This document shows, one piece after another, positions 12,553 through 41,985 of a stretch of DNA of 64,000 nt. Made by a program: the position numbers and the translations under genes. Origin of the DNA: Alligator mississippiensis (taxonomy: Eukaryota > Chordata > Crocodylia > Alligatoridae). The notes below the pieces were generated by a model, which ran no database searches, was not told the origin of the DNA, and saw nothing but the letters and a program-made list of their open reading frames with translations. Numbering within the stretch: the stretch's first letter is position 1; each line of letters starts with the position of its first letter. The stretch is taken from NCBI RefSeq assembly GCF_030867095.1, contig NC_081824.1:344714203-344778202 (forward strand). The letters run 5' to 3'.

Positions 12553-13650
12553 CTAAGTACAGACATTCAAAAAGCCGGAGCCTGAATTGATTCAATCTTT
12601 GCAGGCTAGTCTAACCTGCAGAGATTGAATTGATTTGCAAGTGGTTAGACATTCACTTTAGATTCTGGAAATGCAGCCATATGCCTGCTGTGGCTCAAGC
12701 TAGAAGCAGGGGGGGGGGGAACAGATGGATGACACTAGAGCGAGCCCTCCCTTCCCTTCGGCAACAGCTTGCAGTGAGCAGGCAGCGCTGGCCCCTACCA
12801 GCCCCAAGTCTCCGGGCTGCACAAATAAAGCTGGCGCAGACAAGCAGCTGCCCAAGTACCTCAGGGATCTGTTTGGAGCAGAAGCTTAGGGCACGGAGTT
12901 GCTCTCGTGTCCCAACAAGCTACTCCCAGCATCTGGCCCAGGCAGCCAGCAAGCACCAGGTGATGCAACACGTTTATTGCACGTCATTGGCAGATGGGTA
13001 ATTCCTGAACAACTCCCTACAAGAGGGGATTAGGGAGCAGTAATTAGATGCTGCCTGGGCTAGCGCTGGCCACACCTCCCACCACATAAGTGGCCAGCAA
13101 GATAGAAAGCAGGGCAGACCCCAGCTGGGGTCCCCATGCTGGTGAAAAGGAGGGGAGATTGGGGATTTAATCCCCCTCCCTCCTCCCCAGCTTTGCCTGA
13201 GGCTGCTGCTGCCCAGGCAGGCTCTGGCCACACACCCCACTGCTAGAGCAACGAGCAGGGGGGAAAACCATGCAGACCTGGGCTGGGGTCCCATGTGGGT
13301 GGGAGAGGGGAGGTAGTGGGGTTTAATCCCCCCACCTCCACTCCAATGGGGAAAAGTCTGGCAGGGGCTACTCTGCCAAGCAGACCAGGCTCTGCTAGCC
13401 AGGGTACACACCCCCATCCTCTTGTCAGCCATCCCTCACTGCTTAGGCTAGGCCAACCCTGCTTTCTGGAGCAGACAGCACAGCCCTGCCCAGGGCTACA
13501 AAGCATGCTGGGATGCCGGGGGACTCTGATTTAACTTGAACCAGGAAGGGGCCTGGGACAGAAGTTCTATAAACCAGTTCCGTAAACCTGTTCTGTTACA
13601 GGTGAAACTGGTTTAAACTTAAACCAGTTTATGTGTCACTTTGTCCCTAG
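12553..13650. mobile_element. TIR element with GC-rich core
   Basis: The left end CTAAGTACAGACATTC and right end TGTCACTTTGTCCCTAG are imperfect inverted repeats. The ends are AT-rich and ordinary, while the core 12660-13560 is strongly GC-rich. A ~158-bp unit is repeated in the core near 13051-13200 and 13208-13365. There is no recognisable protein. Confidence 0.55.
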
Positions 13651-14019
13651 TCTTAGAGTTCTTTCGTCTTTGTTACTGGTAACTGGTGGAGTGATCTAAT
13701 AAGTTAGTTTTACCCAGTATCAATCAGTCATGGGGCAAACCAATGTAGGCAATTCTATAAGTCTTTTAAATCAGGAGAAAAATTCTTGACTCCTAATCAG
13801 AAAGTCCCATAGACTACATTATTGAACTGTACAGCCTAGCACACGTATAAGTCCAACAGGAAGTCCATTAGCTCCCCAGACTACACTGGTTCTGTTGGCT
13901 TTTGTTGTTATGTGCATGGCTCCCCTTTTCACTGGTAGCTGCTTGTCAGACACATTGAACAAGTAACTGGGAATCAGCTCCTGCTTCATATCTGCATGAG
14001 GTAGATATGTCCTGAGTAT

Positions 14020-14400
14020 CATAGATTCATGGATTGTAGAGTCAGAAGGGACCACAATGGATCATCGTGTCCGACCCCCTGCCCCTGGCAGGAAAGAGGA
14101 CCGAGGTCAGATGACCCCAGCCAGGTGACTATCTAGCCTCCTCCTAAAGACCTCCAAGCTAGGTGATAGCACCACCTCTCTTGGAAGCCCATTCCAGATC
14201 CTGGCCACCCTTACTGTGAAAAATTTCTTGCTAAAATCTAACCTAAATCCACTCCCAACTAGTTTACACCCATTATTCCTAGTCACTCCCTTGGGCACCC
14301 TAGTAAACAGCGCTTCCCCTATTCCCCTGTTGACCTCCCCTAATAAATTTAGGGGATGGGAGTGTATCCAGGATCACCCTAGCTCATGGGAGGGAACCCA
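14020..14400 (-). mobile_element. CR1 LINE 3' end
   Basis: The block begins with TCATAGATTCATGGATTG and GTCAGAAGGGACCAC. The minus strand reads PKGVTRNNGCKLVGSGFRL, then WNGLPREVVLSP. It is the same subfamily type as the copies at 905 and 59104. Confidence 0.88.
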
Positions 14401-14699
14401 GGCATCTGTGAGCCCTGGCCAGAAGATATAAATTATAGGAAAGCCTTAAAATCAGCTACAACGATCAAAAAAAGCCAATGATGTAAATTTCCCTTTTATC
14501 AGTGTCGATCCAATAGGCAACCGATATATTGGTGTACTTTTACCATTTACAGGATTTGGTGGCAATTTATTACCAAGAACATGCAGTGGTTAGCAAGTAT
14601 TACAGATAACTCAAAGAAACATATTTAAGTCTTTCCTTTGATGGCAAGCCATCACTGCATGCATATCCTATTTGGGTTTCCCCTGGAAGCAGGGCAAAA

Positions 14700-15620
14700 C
14701 AATTAAACTACGGAAAAGTAGGGACCTCCAGAGGTCATCTAGTTCAACCCCCTGCCTAAGGCAGGATCATCCCTATACAAACTATCCTATAAATCCATAA
14801 TCTAAATTCTACTTAAGACTACCATAAACCCAGACACAACATAGACCTAACACGCTAACCTGCCACAGGTAAAGCACGGGAACCACAGCAGCCAACATCC
14901 TGCTTCTGTGAAATGTTGTCAGTATATGCTCAAGAGGTCTGGGGTAGTCCACACCATGGGGTAAAATTCCTTCCTGACCACAAATGTGGAGATCAGTCTG
15001 ACCCTGAGTGCAGGGACAAGATCCTCTAGCTAAGTTCCTCTGCCTTTGGTCCCAGCAGAAGCATGGGCATACCTCAGTTCAAGTCTCCAGCCCTGGCTGT
15101 AGTCAATACCCAATGCCTCTGAGGGAGGCATAGAAACACCCTGACCCATGGAACAGAAAAGGGGGGAGGGGACAGGGGCAACCAGCAAAGCCCAGAAGCC
15201 TGGGAAATATCTATAGTAGAGCAAAGGCACAGCTACCCCTAGATTATTTGCAACCAGTGACTGTCCAGCCTCTTCTTGAACACCTCCAGTGATGGAGAGT
15301 ACACAACTTCCCTAGGCACTGCCTCACAGTTCTAAGTGAAGAAGTTTTTCCAGATATTCAATCGAAACTTACTTTGCTGCAACTTCAAGCCCTTGGTCCA
15401 TGTCCTCCTCTCTGCAAGATAAAAAAGGTGCTTTCCCTCTTCTTTGTGGCAGCACTTCAAGCATGTGAAGACCACTACCATGTCCCATCTTCAGCACCTT
15501 TTCCACAAGCTGAGCATGCCAAGCTTCTTCAGCCTCTCCTCTGCTCATATATCTTGCCTTCTAAGCCCTTGATCATCTTTGCTACCCACCTCTGTATCTT
15601 AATTTTTCCACAGACTTTTT
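14700..15620 (-). mobile_element. CR1 LINE, another subfamily, ~0.9 kb
   Basis: The block starts with AGTAGGGACCTCCAGAGG and CCTGCCTAAGGCAGGATCAT. It continues through the reversed text of the CR1 RT C-terminus (CCTCTTCTTGAACACCTCC, CAGCCTCTCCTCTGCTCAT). The coding frame is broken. Confidence 0.75.
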
Positions 15621-15843
15621 AAAATACAGAGTCCATGTCTGCCACAAAGCAACTGCCTGCAAACCCCTTCTTTCTTGTCTTCAGAGGGAATCTCCACCAA
15701 CTGAAGGTGTTAGATACAGGCCTGGTCTTCAATAAAGGAAAGCCAAATCAATGATTAGCTCATCTCCTCCCAACTTGCTAGCCTTCATGCTTGTGCTTCC
15801 CACAGCTGAAGCTCATGTTTCAGGACCATTTTGGACCAGGACA

Positions 15844-16136
15844 CGATCACAGAATGATAGCACACCAGGGCGAGAAGGGAGGTCATCCAATCTGACCCCT
15901 GCTCAAAGCAGGACCATCCCCAACTAGATCATCCCATTCAAAACTCTATCTGGGGGACCTTAAAAATATCTACGGATGGAGATTCCACTGCATCTCTGGG
16001 CAGTCTGTTCCAATGCTTTACTACCATCCTTGAGAGGGTTTTTTCTTGTCTCTAACCTAAACTTCCCTCACTGTAACTTGATACCACTGCTCCTTGTTCT
16101 GTTGTCTGCCACCACTGAGAACAGCTCTAGCTCCAG
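15844..16136 (-). mobile_element. CR1 LINE 3' end
   Basis: The block starts CGATCACAGAATGATAGCAC and holds GCTCAAAGCAGGACCAT and AACTTCCCTCACTGTAACTT. A hAT-like GC-rich element begins immediately to its right. Confidence 0.8.
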
Positions 16137-16146
16137 GCTCTAGCTC

Positions 16147-17251
16147 AGGATGGACAATTATTTGGGCCTGAGGGCCACACAGGAAGTTTTGATGAGCTGT
16201 TGGACCAGGTCAGCACCCCCCTCCCCAACTCACCAAAACTCCCTATGGGGCTCTGGGTGGGTGGGGAGCAGTGTTCGGGAGTGGGGCAGGCATGATCCAC
16301 TCCCTGCACACACTGACTTGTTGTGATGGAAGGGGGGGGGGTATACAGAGGGGGCTTGTGTATGTGTGTGTGTGGGGCTGCATGGGAGCCAGCCAGGGAC
16401 AAAGGGAGGGGGAGGGCATATGCAGCAGAGCTTGTACTCCCACCCACACCTATCAGCCCCAGCCCTGACCCGGGCCCCAGCCAGTATGCAGGTTCTAGCG
16501 GGTGCTGCTCCCAGCATGGCTACAGCCAGTCAGGACTGCATTGTCACCAGGAAACAAGGGGAGGACAGTAACACCTGGCCAGTGGTAGTCACACCAGGAA
16601 CAGCCCCACTGCAAGGCTGCAGTGGCTCAGGCCAGGGGGCCTGCTCAGCTCCCCTTGCCTCCAGCTGACGCTGGTGCTCCTGCTTCGCTGCTCTGGGCAG
16701 ATGGGAAGCTTCAGCTGGATGGCTCCTGCCTAGGTGTAGAGTTGTGGTGGTGAGCAGCCATCTGCAGACAGGCGAGGTGGGTAGAAAGTAGCTGGGAGCT
16801 AGAGTCAGAGCTCCATACACAGGGCAGAAGCCACCCAGCAAAACTTTCTGCCCCGGCAGAGCAGTGGGGCAAGGACAAGGGCTGCAGCTAGAGGCAAGAG
16901 GAGCAGAACAGCTTGGGCCAGCAAGCAGCTTCCAGTGGAGCTGGCCTTGTGCTCCCCATACCTTCTGCAGCCACTCCTCCTCCTGCCCCTGCTGCCTGAC
17001 TTGAAGAAGGGAAGCTTCTGCTCAGCTGCTTCCACCAGAGGTGAGGGGAGCAGAGGAGCATCCGGCCAGCTGCAACCGCACTGGGAACAGTCCCACCAGA
17101 AGCTGCAGTAGCCAGTCCAGGGCTGGGGGGGGGAGCATGGTGCAGACTGCCCCCACAGGAGCAGGTAAGGCTCAGCCCTAGGTGGAGGCAGCCACAGGCT
17201 AGATCCAGCCAGCTGAATACAGCCCACGGGCCACATTTTGCCCACCTAGAT
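16147..17251. mobile_element. hAT-like element with GC-rich core, upstream of CNOT11
   Basis: The left end CAGGATGGACAATTATTTGG and right end CCACATTTTGCCCACCTA form imperfect inverted repeats, a known hAT style (TAGGTGGGCAAA). The core is GC-rich. Target duplication is not clear. The open frames inside look like chance frames in GC-rich DNA. Confidence 0.5.
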
Positions 17252-17439
17252 CTGCCTCCCGGAATCCCCCTGCAGGGAGTTGAAGGCTGCTGTGAAATCC
17301 CCTCAGTGTCCTCTTCCCCGGACTAAATCAACACAGCACCCCCAGCCCGTTTTCTCTGGACTGCACCTGTCTGCCCCGGAGCCTTCCCAGTGCCCGAAGG
17401 CCAAGGCCTGAGAGCAGATCTAAGACAAGGCTGAACCAG

Positions 17440-18075
17440 ACCCGGATGCAAATCACCGCCCACAAAACCGTCCTTTTAGCCGCAGGGAGTGAGAGCCAAT
17501 CATCGCCCACGCTCCTTGAAGGGCGGCAGCAGCAGCCAATTCGTGCCCTCCCTCTGCCTCCCGGAGGACTCAACAGCCAATCCCTGCCCTCGTTTGGTCT
17601 CCCTGAAGGGATACCACCCGTATATGGTCCTGAAATACGTATGCGTGCATCCTCGTCCGCTCCCCGCCTCCCTGGAGCAACAGCCAATCTCCGCCCTCCC
17701 CGGAGCCCGGCAGCAGCCAATCCCGGCCCTCTCTCCGCCTCCTCAAAGGAAACCACCCACCCAACCTCGCCCGCTCCCCGGCTCCTTGAAGGACAGCCGC
17801 GGCAGCCAATCTTCACCCGCCCTCGCCTCTGCGGGAGGACGCCAACAGCTCCTTGGGCGACCCAATCCCCTCCTTCCGGAAGACGCGAGCAGCCAATCCC
17901 GCCTCCCCCCCGCTTCCCGGGGGATGCCGCCAGCAGCACGTTCCGGTACTACAGACGCGCCCTGGTCCCTCCCCTTGCCGCCCGTTACCTCCCTGCCTCG
18001 CTTGACGGCAGCATCGCGAAGTGTCGCGCTGCCGCTTTGCGGCCTGGCTCCGGAGCGGGGCGGCGCGGGAGCTGG
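17440..18075 (+). promoter_or_regulatory. CNOT11: CNOT11 promoter and 5' leader: CpG-rich, with eight CCAAT boxes in a degenerate tandem array
   Basis: The sequence is GC- and CpG-rich and lies directly upstream of the start codon. CCAAT pentamers occur on the + strand at 17496, 17536, 17577, 17684, 17717, 17806, 17862 and 17893; most are preceded by CAG to give CAGCCAATC. Between them are repeated phrases such as TCCTTGAAGG, CCCTCC and GCCTCC, so this looks like a decayed minisatellite whose unit holds an NF-Y-type CCAAT box and a GC/CT-rich segment. No clear TATA box was seen. The transcription start cannot be fixed from sequence; it is probably between about 17900 and 18050. Confidence 0.7.
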
Positions 18076-37677
<19,602 letters not shown>

Positions 37678-37825
37678 GACCACTTGCCAGCTGGACTGTA
37701 TTCTGTATCAGGTTTGGTTTTTTTTGTATAGTAACAGATCACTGGATTCTTTGGTTTATTATACTATAAATAGCATTTTATGCATTTAAGCAAAGTAATA
37801 AATATTGCCTTTCTGATAGTAGGAC
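37678..37825 (+). terminator. CNOT11: CNOT11 3' UTR and likely polyadenylation site
   Basis: A canonical AATAAA lies at 37797-37802, 120 nt after the stop codon. A short T-rich stretch follows within about 30 nt, so cleavage near 37815-37825 is likely. Longer 3' UTR forms reaching further into the intergenic spacer cannot be excluded. Confidence 0.6.
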
Positions 37826-38589
37826 ATCTTGAATTTTCTTAAGCATAATCTATAGAAGGAAGAATTTTATTACTTTATTGTAATTACTTAATCCAAGCAG
37901 TCAGTGTGCTTGGAGGGAAAGAGTCATTAGCTTTTTCACCTTTCTGACTGCATTTTAAATTCTAGATCTTAATTTAGATAAGCCTCAAATCCAGAAAGTT
38001 ACAACTTGTACAACATTCCCAATTTTAAAGCTGTTATTTTTCTCCAGACACAGAACAATGATTCATTAGGCTTTAATATTCTAGGTAGAGACAGAGCTTT
38101 GAGCCAGCTTCAGCGAGCAACAAACTGGCATCTGGGGTAGGAATAAAACAATATCAACCAAAATTGTCTGTAAGCAGCTTCTAACTATTCAATACCGAAT
38201 TTGAACTATGAAGTATTTGCCAGGATAGTATATTGTATACAAAGCAGCAGTATATCATTTGAAGTAACTAACTGTCACACACATTTGTAAGTCAATTATC
38301 TTTCCAAAGGCCAGCAAAGCGATTCGTAGTTCCCTCATCCCTAGGGTCCAGTATAAAAAGCCTTATAGTGCAAATGGAGGCTGTGCTAGGAATTAAACCT
38401 AATGAAAATAGGTTTTGAAGGGGTTAAGTGGTAACATCTAAGTGAATGCCATTCATTCGGTAAGATAAAGGTATGCTGCAGGTCTCTCTTTAAAAAGAAA
38501 AAAAAAGAAACAAGTCTGTATTTCAAGAGCACTACAAAATTATCTGATCAGAGTTTAGAGATGATACTGTTGTACTCAAATATACTTAT

Positions 38590-38937
38590 TAGGGCTGCGT
38601 GAAATTTTGCCAGCCGTTTGTTTCAACACTGTTTCGACTCATTTCGAGGTCGAAACCGCAACATCAAAACAAAACAAAGGGCACTGAAACAGCTTTGAAA
38701 CAAAACGAGGCTGGTCAAAACGTTTTAACCATAGCGCTGGGGACTGGGAGTCAGCCCAGCTGGGTTGATTACCCCACCCCCAGTGCGATCTAGGGAAACA
38801 GAGTCAAAACAACCTGTTTCGATGAAGCAAAACAGAACAGCTGTTTCAAATCAAAATGAAATTAGATACGAAATGCTGTTCTGTCCAAACCTTAGAACTC
38901 GAGGCAAAAAGGAATGGTGCCATTTCTCACAGCCCTA
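38590..38937. mobile_element. hAT (Ac-like end) MITE in the CNOT11-RNF149 spacer
   Basis: The left end TAGGGCTGCGTGAAATTT and right end CATTTCTCACAGCCCTA are inverted repeats flanked by ATACTTAT / ATACTTCT. The body is rich in GTTTCGA / TCGAAAC-type words. Confidence 0.8.
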
Positions 38938-39589
38938 ATACTTCTACTTTCTCTCAACTCCAGCTTTATTGGACCTGCCAACTTGAAATATAACAACATT
39001 GTAAAATTTTAACCAGACTTAAATGGTCAGTTCTACACTAACACTACATGATTCTGCTTTTCTTTATAAGCTGTAGTTACACATAGAGGAAATCTGTAAG
39101 TCTAGCTGGTATTCAATGCGAAGAAATCAGTGTTCCTTTAAAACAAGTGATATACCTGATTACGGTCCATATATAAGCTACAATTTTTGCCATCTGCTTT
39201 AATCATACAGTAACTGGACCTAAATTGAACGTGTGGCCTTTTCTCCATCCTAGCTCTAGTGACCTAGGCAGCATCAAGTTAGTCTTCCTTGCATGGGAAA
39301 TTTTTCCTACTCCTAGCAGTTCAGCTGTGGACAGACATACCATCCTTGCAGCACTTGTACCCAGATGGACTGCTTCAGCTTCACAATAGCTTCATGTAGC
39401 AGCACAGAGCTGCAGCCTTGTCTGGAGAATGTTCTCTCTCAGCAACAGTACTTGTTCTGTTTAGGGTTCCTTTTGGATTGCTTCTAAAGATGTATAGGTC
39501 TGTTTGGCTCAGCCCTTGAAGCACTTTGTTTTGTAGCTGGGACATAACAGATGAAGACAAAGGAATTTCCTACTGAAAAAAAACACTGC

Positions 39590-39823
39590 TGTGGGCTCAG
39601 GGCAACATTTTTATTTTTTTTATCCTGCGGACGGGCACAGGAGCAGGATCGGGTGCCTCCCCTCCCAGGGCTGCCCTAGCCCCCAGCTTTAACCCTGCAT
39701 GTGATCACCGGCCGTGGAAGCCACTCGCTGGCCAGACAGATGAGGGGGACTGAGCAGGGGGGCTCAAGCCACGACCCAGCAGCCAACCCTTTGCAACCCA
39801 GTGGTTGGGAACCTGTTTCAAGG
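39590..39823. mobile_element. Probable hAT-type MITE fragment
   Basis: The right part (CAACCCAGTGGTTGGGAACC) resembles hAT MITE ends, and the body is GC-rich inside AT-rich DNA. The left end is not clear. Confidence 0.35.
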
Positions 39824-41119
39824 GATGGTTTCAAAACCACCTATTTGTACTATTTGGTACATAGGGGCTTGCTTACATGCTAGCAGTATGTTCTTCTGTG
39901 GCTGTAACTAAGAGAAGACTTAGCATTTTTTGTCCACAGAAAATATATATAATTTTTAACAAAATTCAGAGGCAAGGCATGCATTTTCTTTTGAAAAGGG
40001 TCTTTCCTAGTGCATAACAGGAAGCAACTGAAAGCTTCCTCACTACTTTGCCAATGCATCTGACTTAAATCCACCCAGAACAATTTACTGTGAAGAATCT
40101 GATCTCTTGTGTACTCAGGAAGAGTTTCTGCCCAAGGCAACAGAAAAACGAGGAGGAGAAGAAAAATATAGCTGCAGCACTTTACAACTTGTACTTTAGT
40201 TTTTCATGAAACCTTCTTTTCACAGCTGGGTTCTATACCCAGATTTAAGGATGACAAACTAGTAGTAACACACTAGGTACACTTACCTATCAACATGCAA
40301 GCCATGGGTCAGTATTATATTCTTTAATTTACATTAGCAATTTAAGGTAAACAAAATGAGGACATATCAGCTCCATGTAAAGCAAATAAAAGATTAGTTT
40401 ATATAATAGCTCCAAGTAATCTATTAAAGTTTTCTGGGGACATTGCATTTAAGTCATATAATTATGTAGATATATTGAGTTTGCTGACAATATCTCTTTA
40501 AATACACTTAGAAACCGTGCATAATTTGGACACAGGTTAAGTGTTGAATGAAAATAATTGGTCATTTTGACTGGCTCTGACATGAAGGCCATGTACACAC
40601 ATTCAACTCATTTGGGATAATTCTTCCAGGTTTGTTTTCCTGGTAGAAAAGCTTGATCCCACCTAAATAGACTTTCTAATGCTAAGCCTTTGAAGAGCAG
40701 AGATCTTGCTGATGCTGTGCAGCCAGGAGAACCCCAAGCATACCTCTCATGCTCTGCAGGTTCCCTCAGACAGAGTGGCAGCAGTGCTCAATCAGCCTGT
40801 CTCTCCCTAAGGCACAATGTTGATTGTGAAGGGGGTCTGTTCTGCTCAACTGGAGCAAAAGAATCCAGCAAGCAAAACTGCCAGGAGACAGGGTGGGGGG
40901 AATAAAGCAGTCTCAGACACTGGAAGACTGAATATATCCAGACACTTGCTATCCCAAGAGAAAATCGCAATGATTTGACCCTTTTGGATTTTCTTTCTTC
41001 TGGATTATTTTTTCCTGGAGCAGCTATTTTTGCTCTGGGAGAAAAATTCTGAACATTGAGCTTTAGTTAAAGTGCCCCCACTGCCATTTTGAAGTATGCC
41101 GTGCTGGATACATGAAATG

Positions 41120-41941
41120 CTGTGGGTGTTTTTATTAGAACAGCTCCTGAGAACCACTCCAATTAAAACACCTCCCCTCTTCTTCCCTACCCCAGGGCAT
41201 GTGTAAAGACACCCTGAAAGGCTTAAGTTTGTACTACTGCCAAATTTGTTTAGGGGGAAATGAAATGTTCTCGTTCTAGTTTTGCTCAAAGTCATAAATC
41301 TGATCCACAAGTTATTTGTATAATTAAAAGGACTTCAGCAAGTGATCAGGTAGGCCAAAACCATACACCAAATGCTTTTCAGTAGTTTCCAAACAAGGAC
41401 AGAGTCTTAGCAAAGCAAAGCAATTGTGCTATGTTACAGGTGACTATATTAATTCTAACATGAAAGAGGACCGTATTGTTGGTGACTAGCAGAGTAAAAG
41501 AGCCTGTGTGTTAATGATAATTCAGTGCATTTCCCTAGCAGTTACTTGCAGACTAATGCTTTTGGTGAAGTCAGTCTGACTGACTTCCATACTCTTATAG
41601 CTCTTGTATACTTAGAGTTTTAAGAAACAAAACAAAAGTAATTCAGTGGAAATGCCAATTTCTTATCCTATTTTTATAGGTAGAGAAAACGATATTCATT
41701 GTTTGATAGACACAGCATGGGCAATATATCTACACAGTAAACTATATTTAAGTCCAATTCAAGTATGAATAGGTTTGAAGTTTCCAGATGATGTGTCTGT
41801 CCCTTACATAGGCAGGTACATGCATTCATAAAGATTTCCTACTGATCAAACAGTTCCAAATAAAGAATGCTATAAATAAATAAAAATCCAGGAGTTTATA
41901 ATCACTACCCAGATGGAGTAAAAGTTGGATTTGTGCATCTC
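41120..41941 (-). terminator. RNF149: Probable RNF149 3' UTR with polyadenylation signal
   Basis: A minus-strand AATAAA (TTTATT on +) lies at 41131-41136, about 0.8 kb after the inferred stop. I saw no earlier canonical signal on this strand below 41942. The assignment depends on the last-exon model; longer forms (another signal near 39609) are possible. Confidence 0.4.
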
Positions 41942-41985
41942 TTAATCTAGAATTCCAGCTTCTGGATCTTCATACCATGTATCAC
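41942..41985 (-). CDS. RNF149: RNF149 probable last coding exon (two in-frame acceptor choices)
   Basis: On the minus strand a T/C-rich tract ends in TATAG|GTGATAC (exon from 41985). A second AG 24 nt later, GATCCAG|AAGCTGG, would start the exon at 41961. Both restore the frame left by the previous exon and end at the same TAA (41942-41944). The first adds eight residues (GDTWYEDP, then EAGILD). The second gives ALL-EAGILD, which matches human ALLEAG. SNORD89 lying upstream inside the intron supports an exon here. I infer this exon; it is too short for certainty. Confidence 0.6.

Noticed and set aside
16145..16841. Several overlapping ~100-codon frames on both strands
   Set aside because: They lie in the GC-rich core of a transposon-like element, with no family similarity and no splice support.
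1..17300. Exons of TBC1D8, expected upstream of CNOT11 from human gene order
   Set aside because: No TBC, GRAM or EF-hand coding text was recognised on either strand in this interval; the gene probably lies beyond the left edge.
17328..17939. A 203-codon open frame on the minus strand over the CNOT11 promoter
   Set aside because: It is a chance frame in CpG-rich tandem repeat sequence; the composition mirrors the repeat and no domain is recognisable.
17446..18075. Upstream extension of the CNOT11 exon 1 reading frame (ATG at 17446)
   Set aside because: The frame is open but the text is Pro/Ser-rich repeat product. CNOT11 homology starts at MPGGG (18076).
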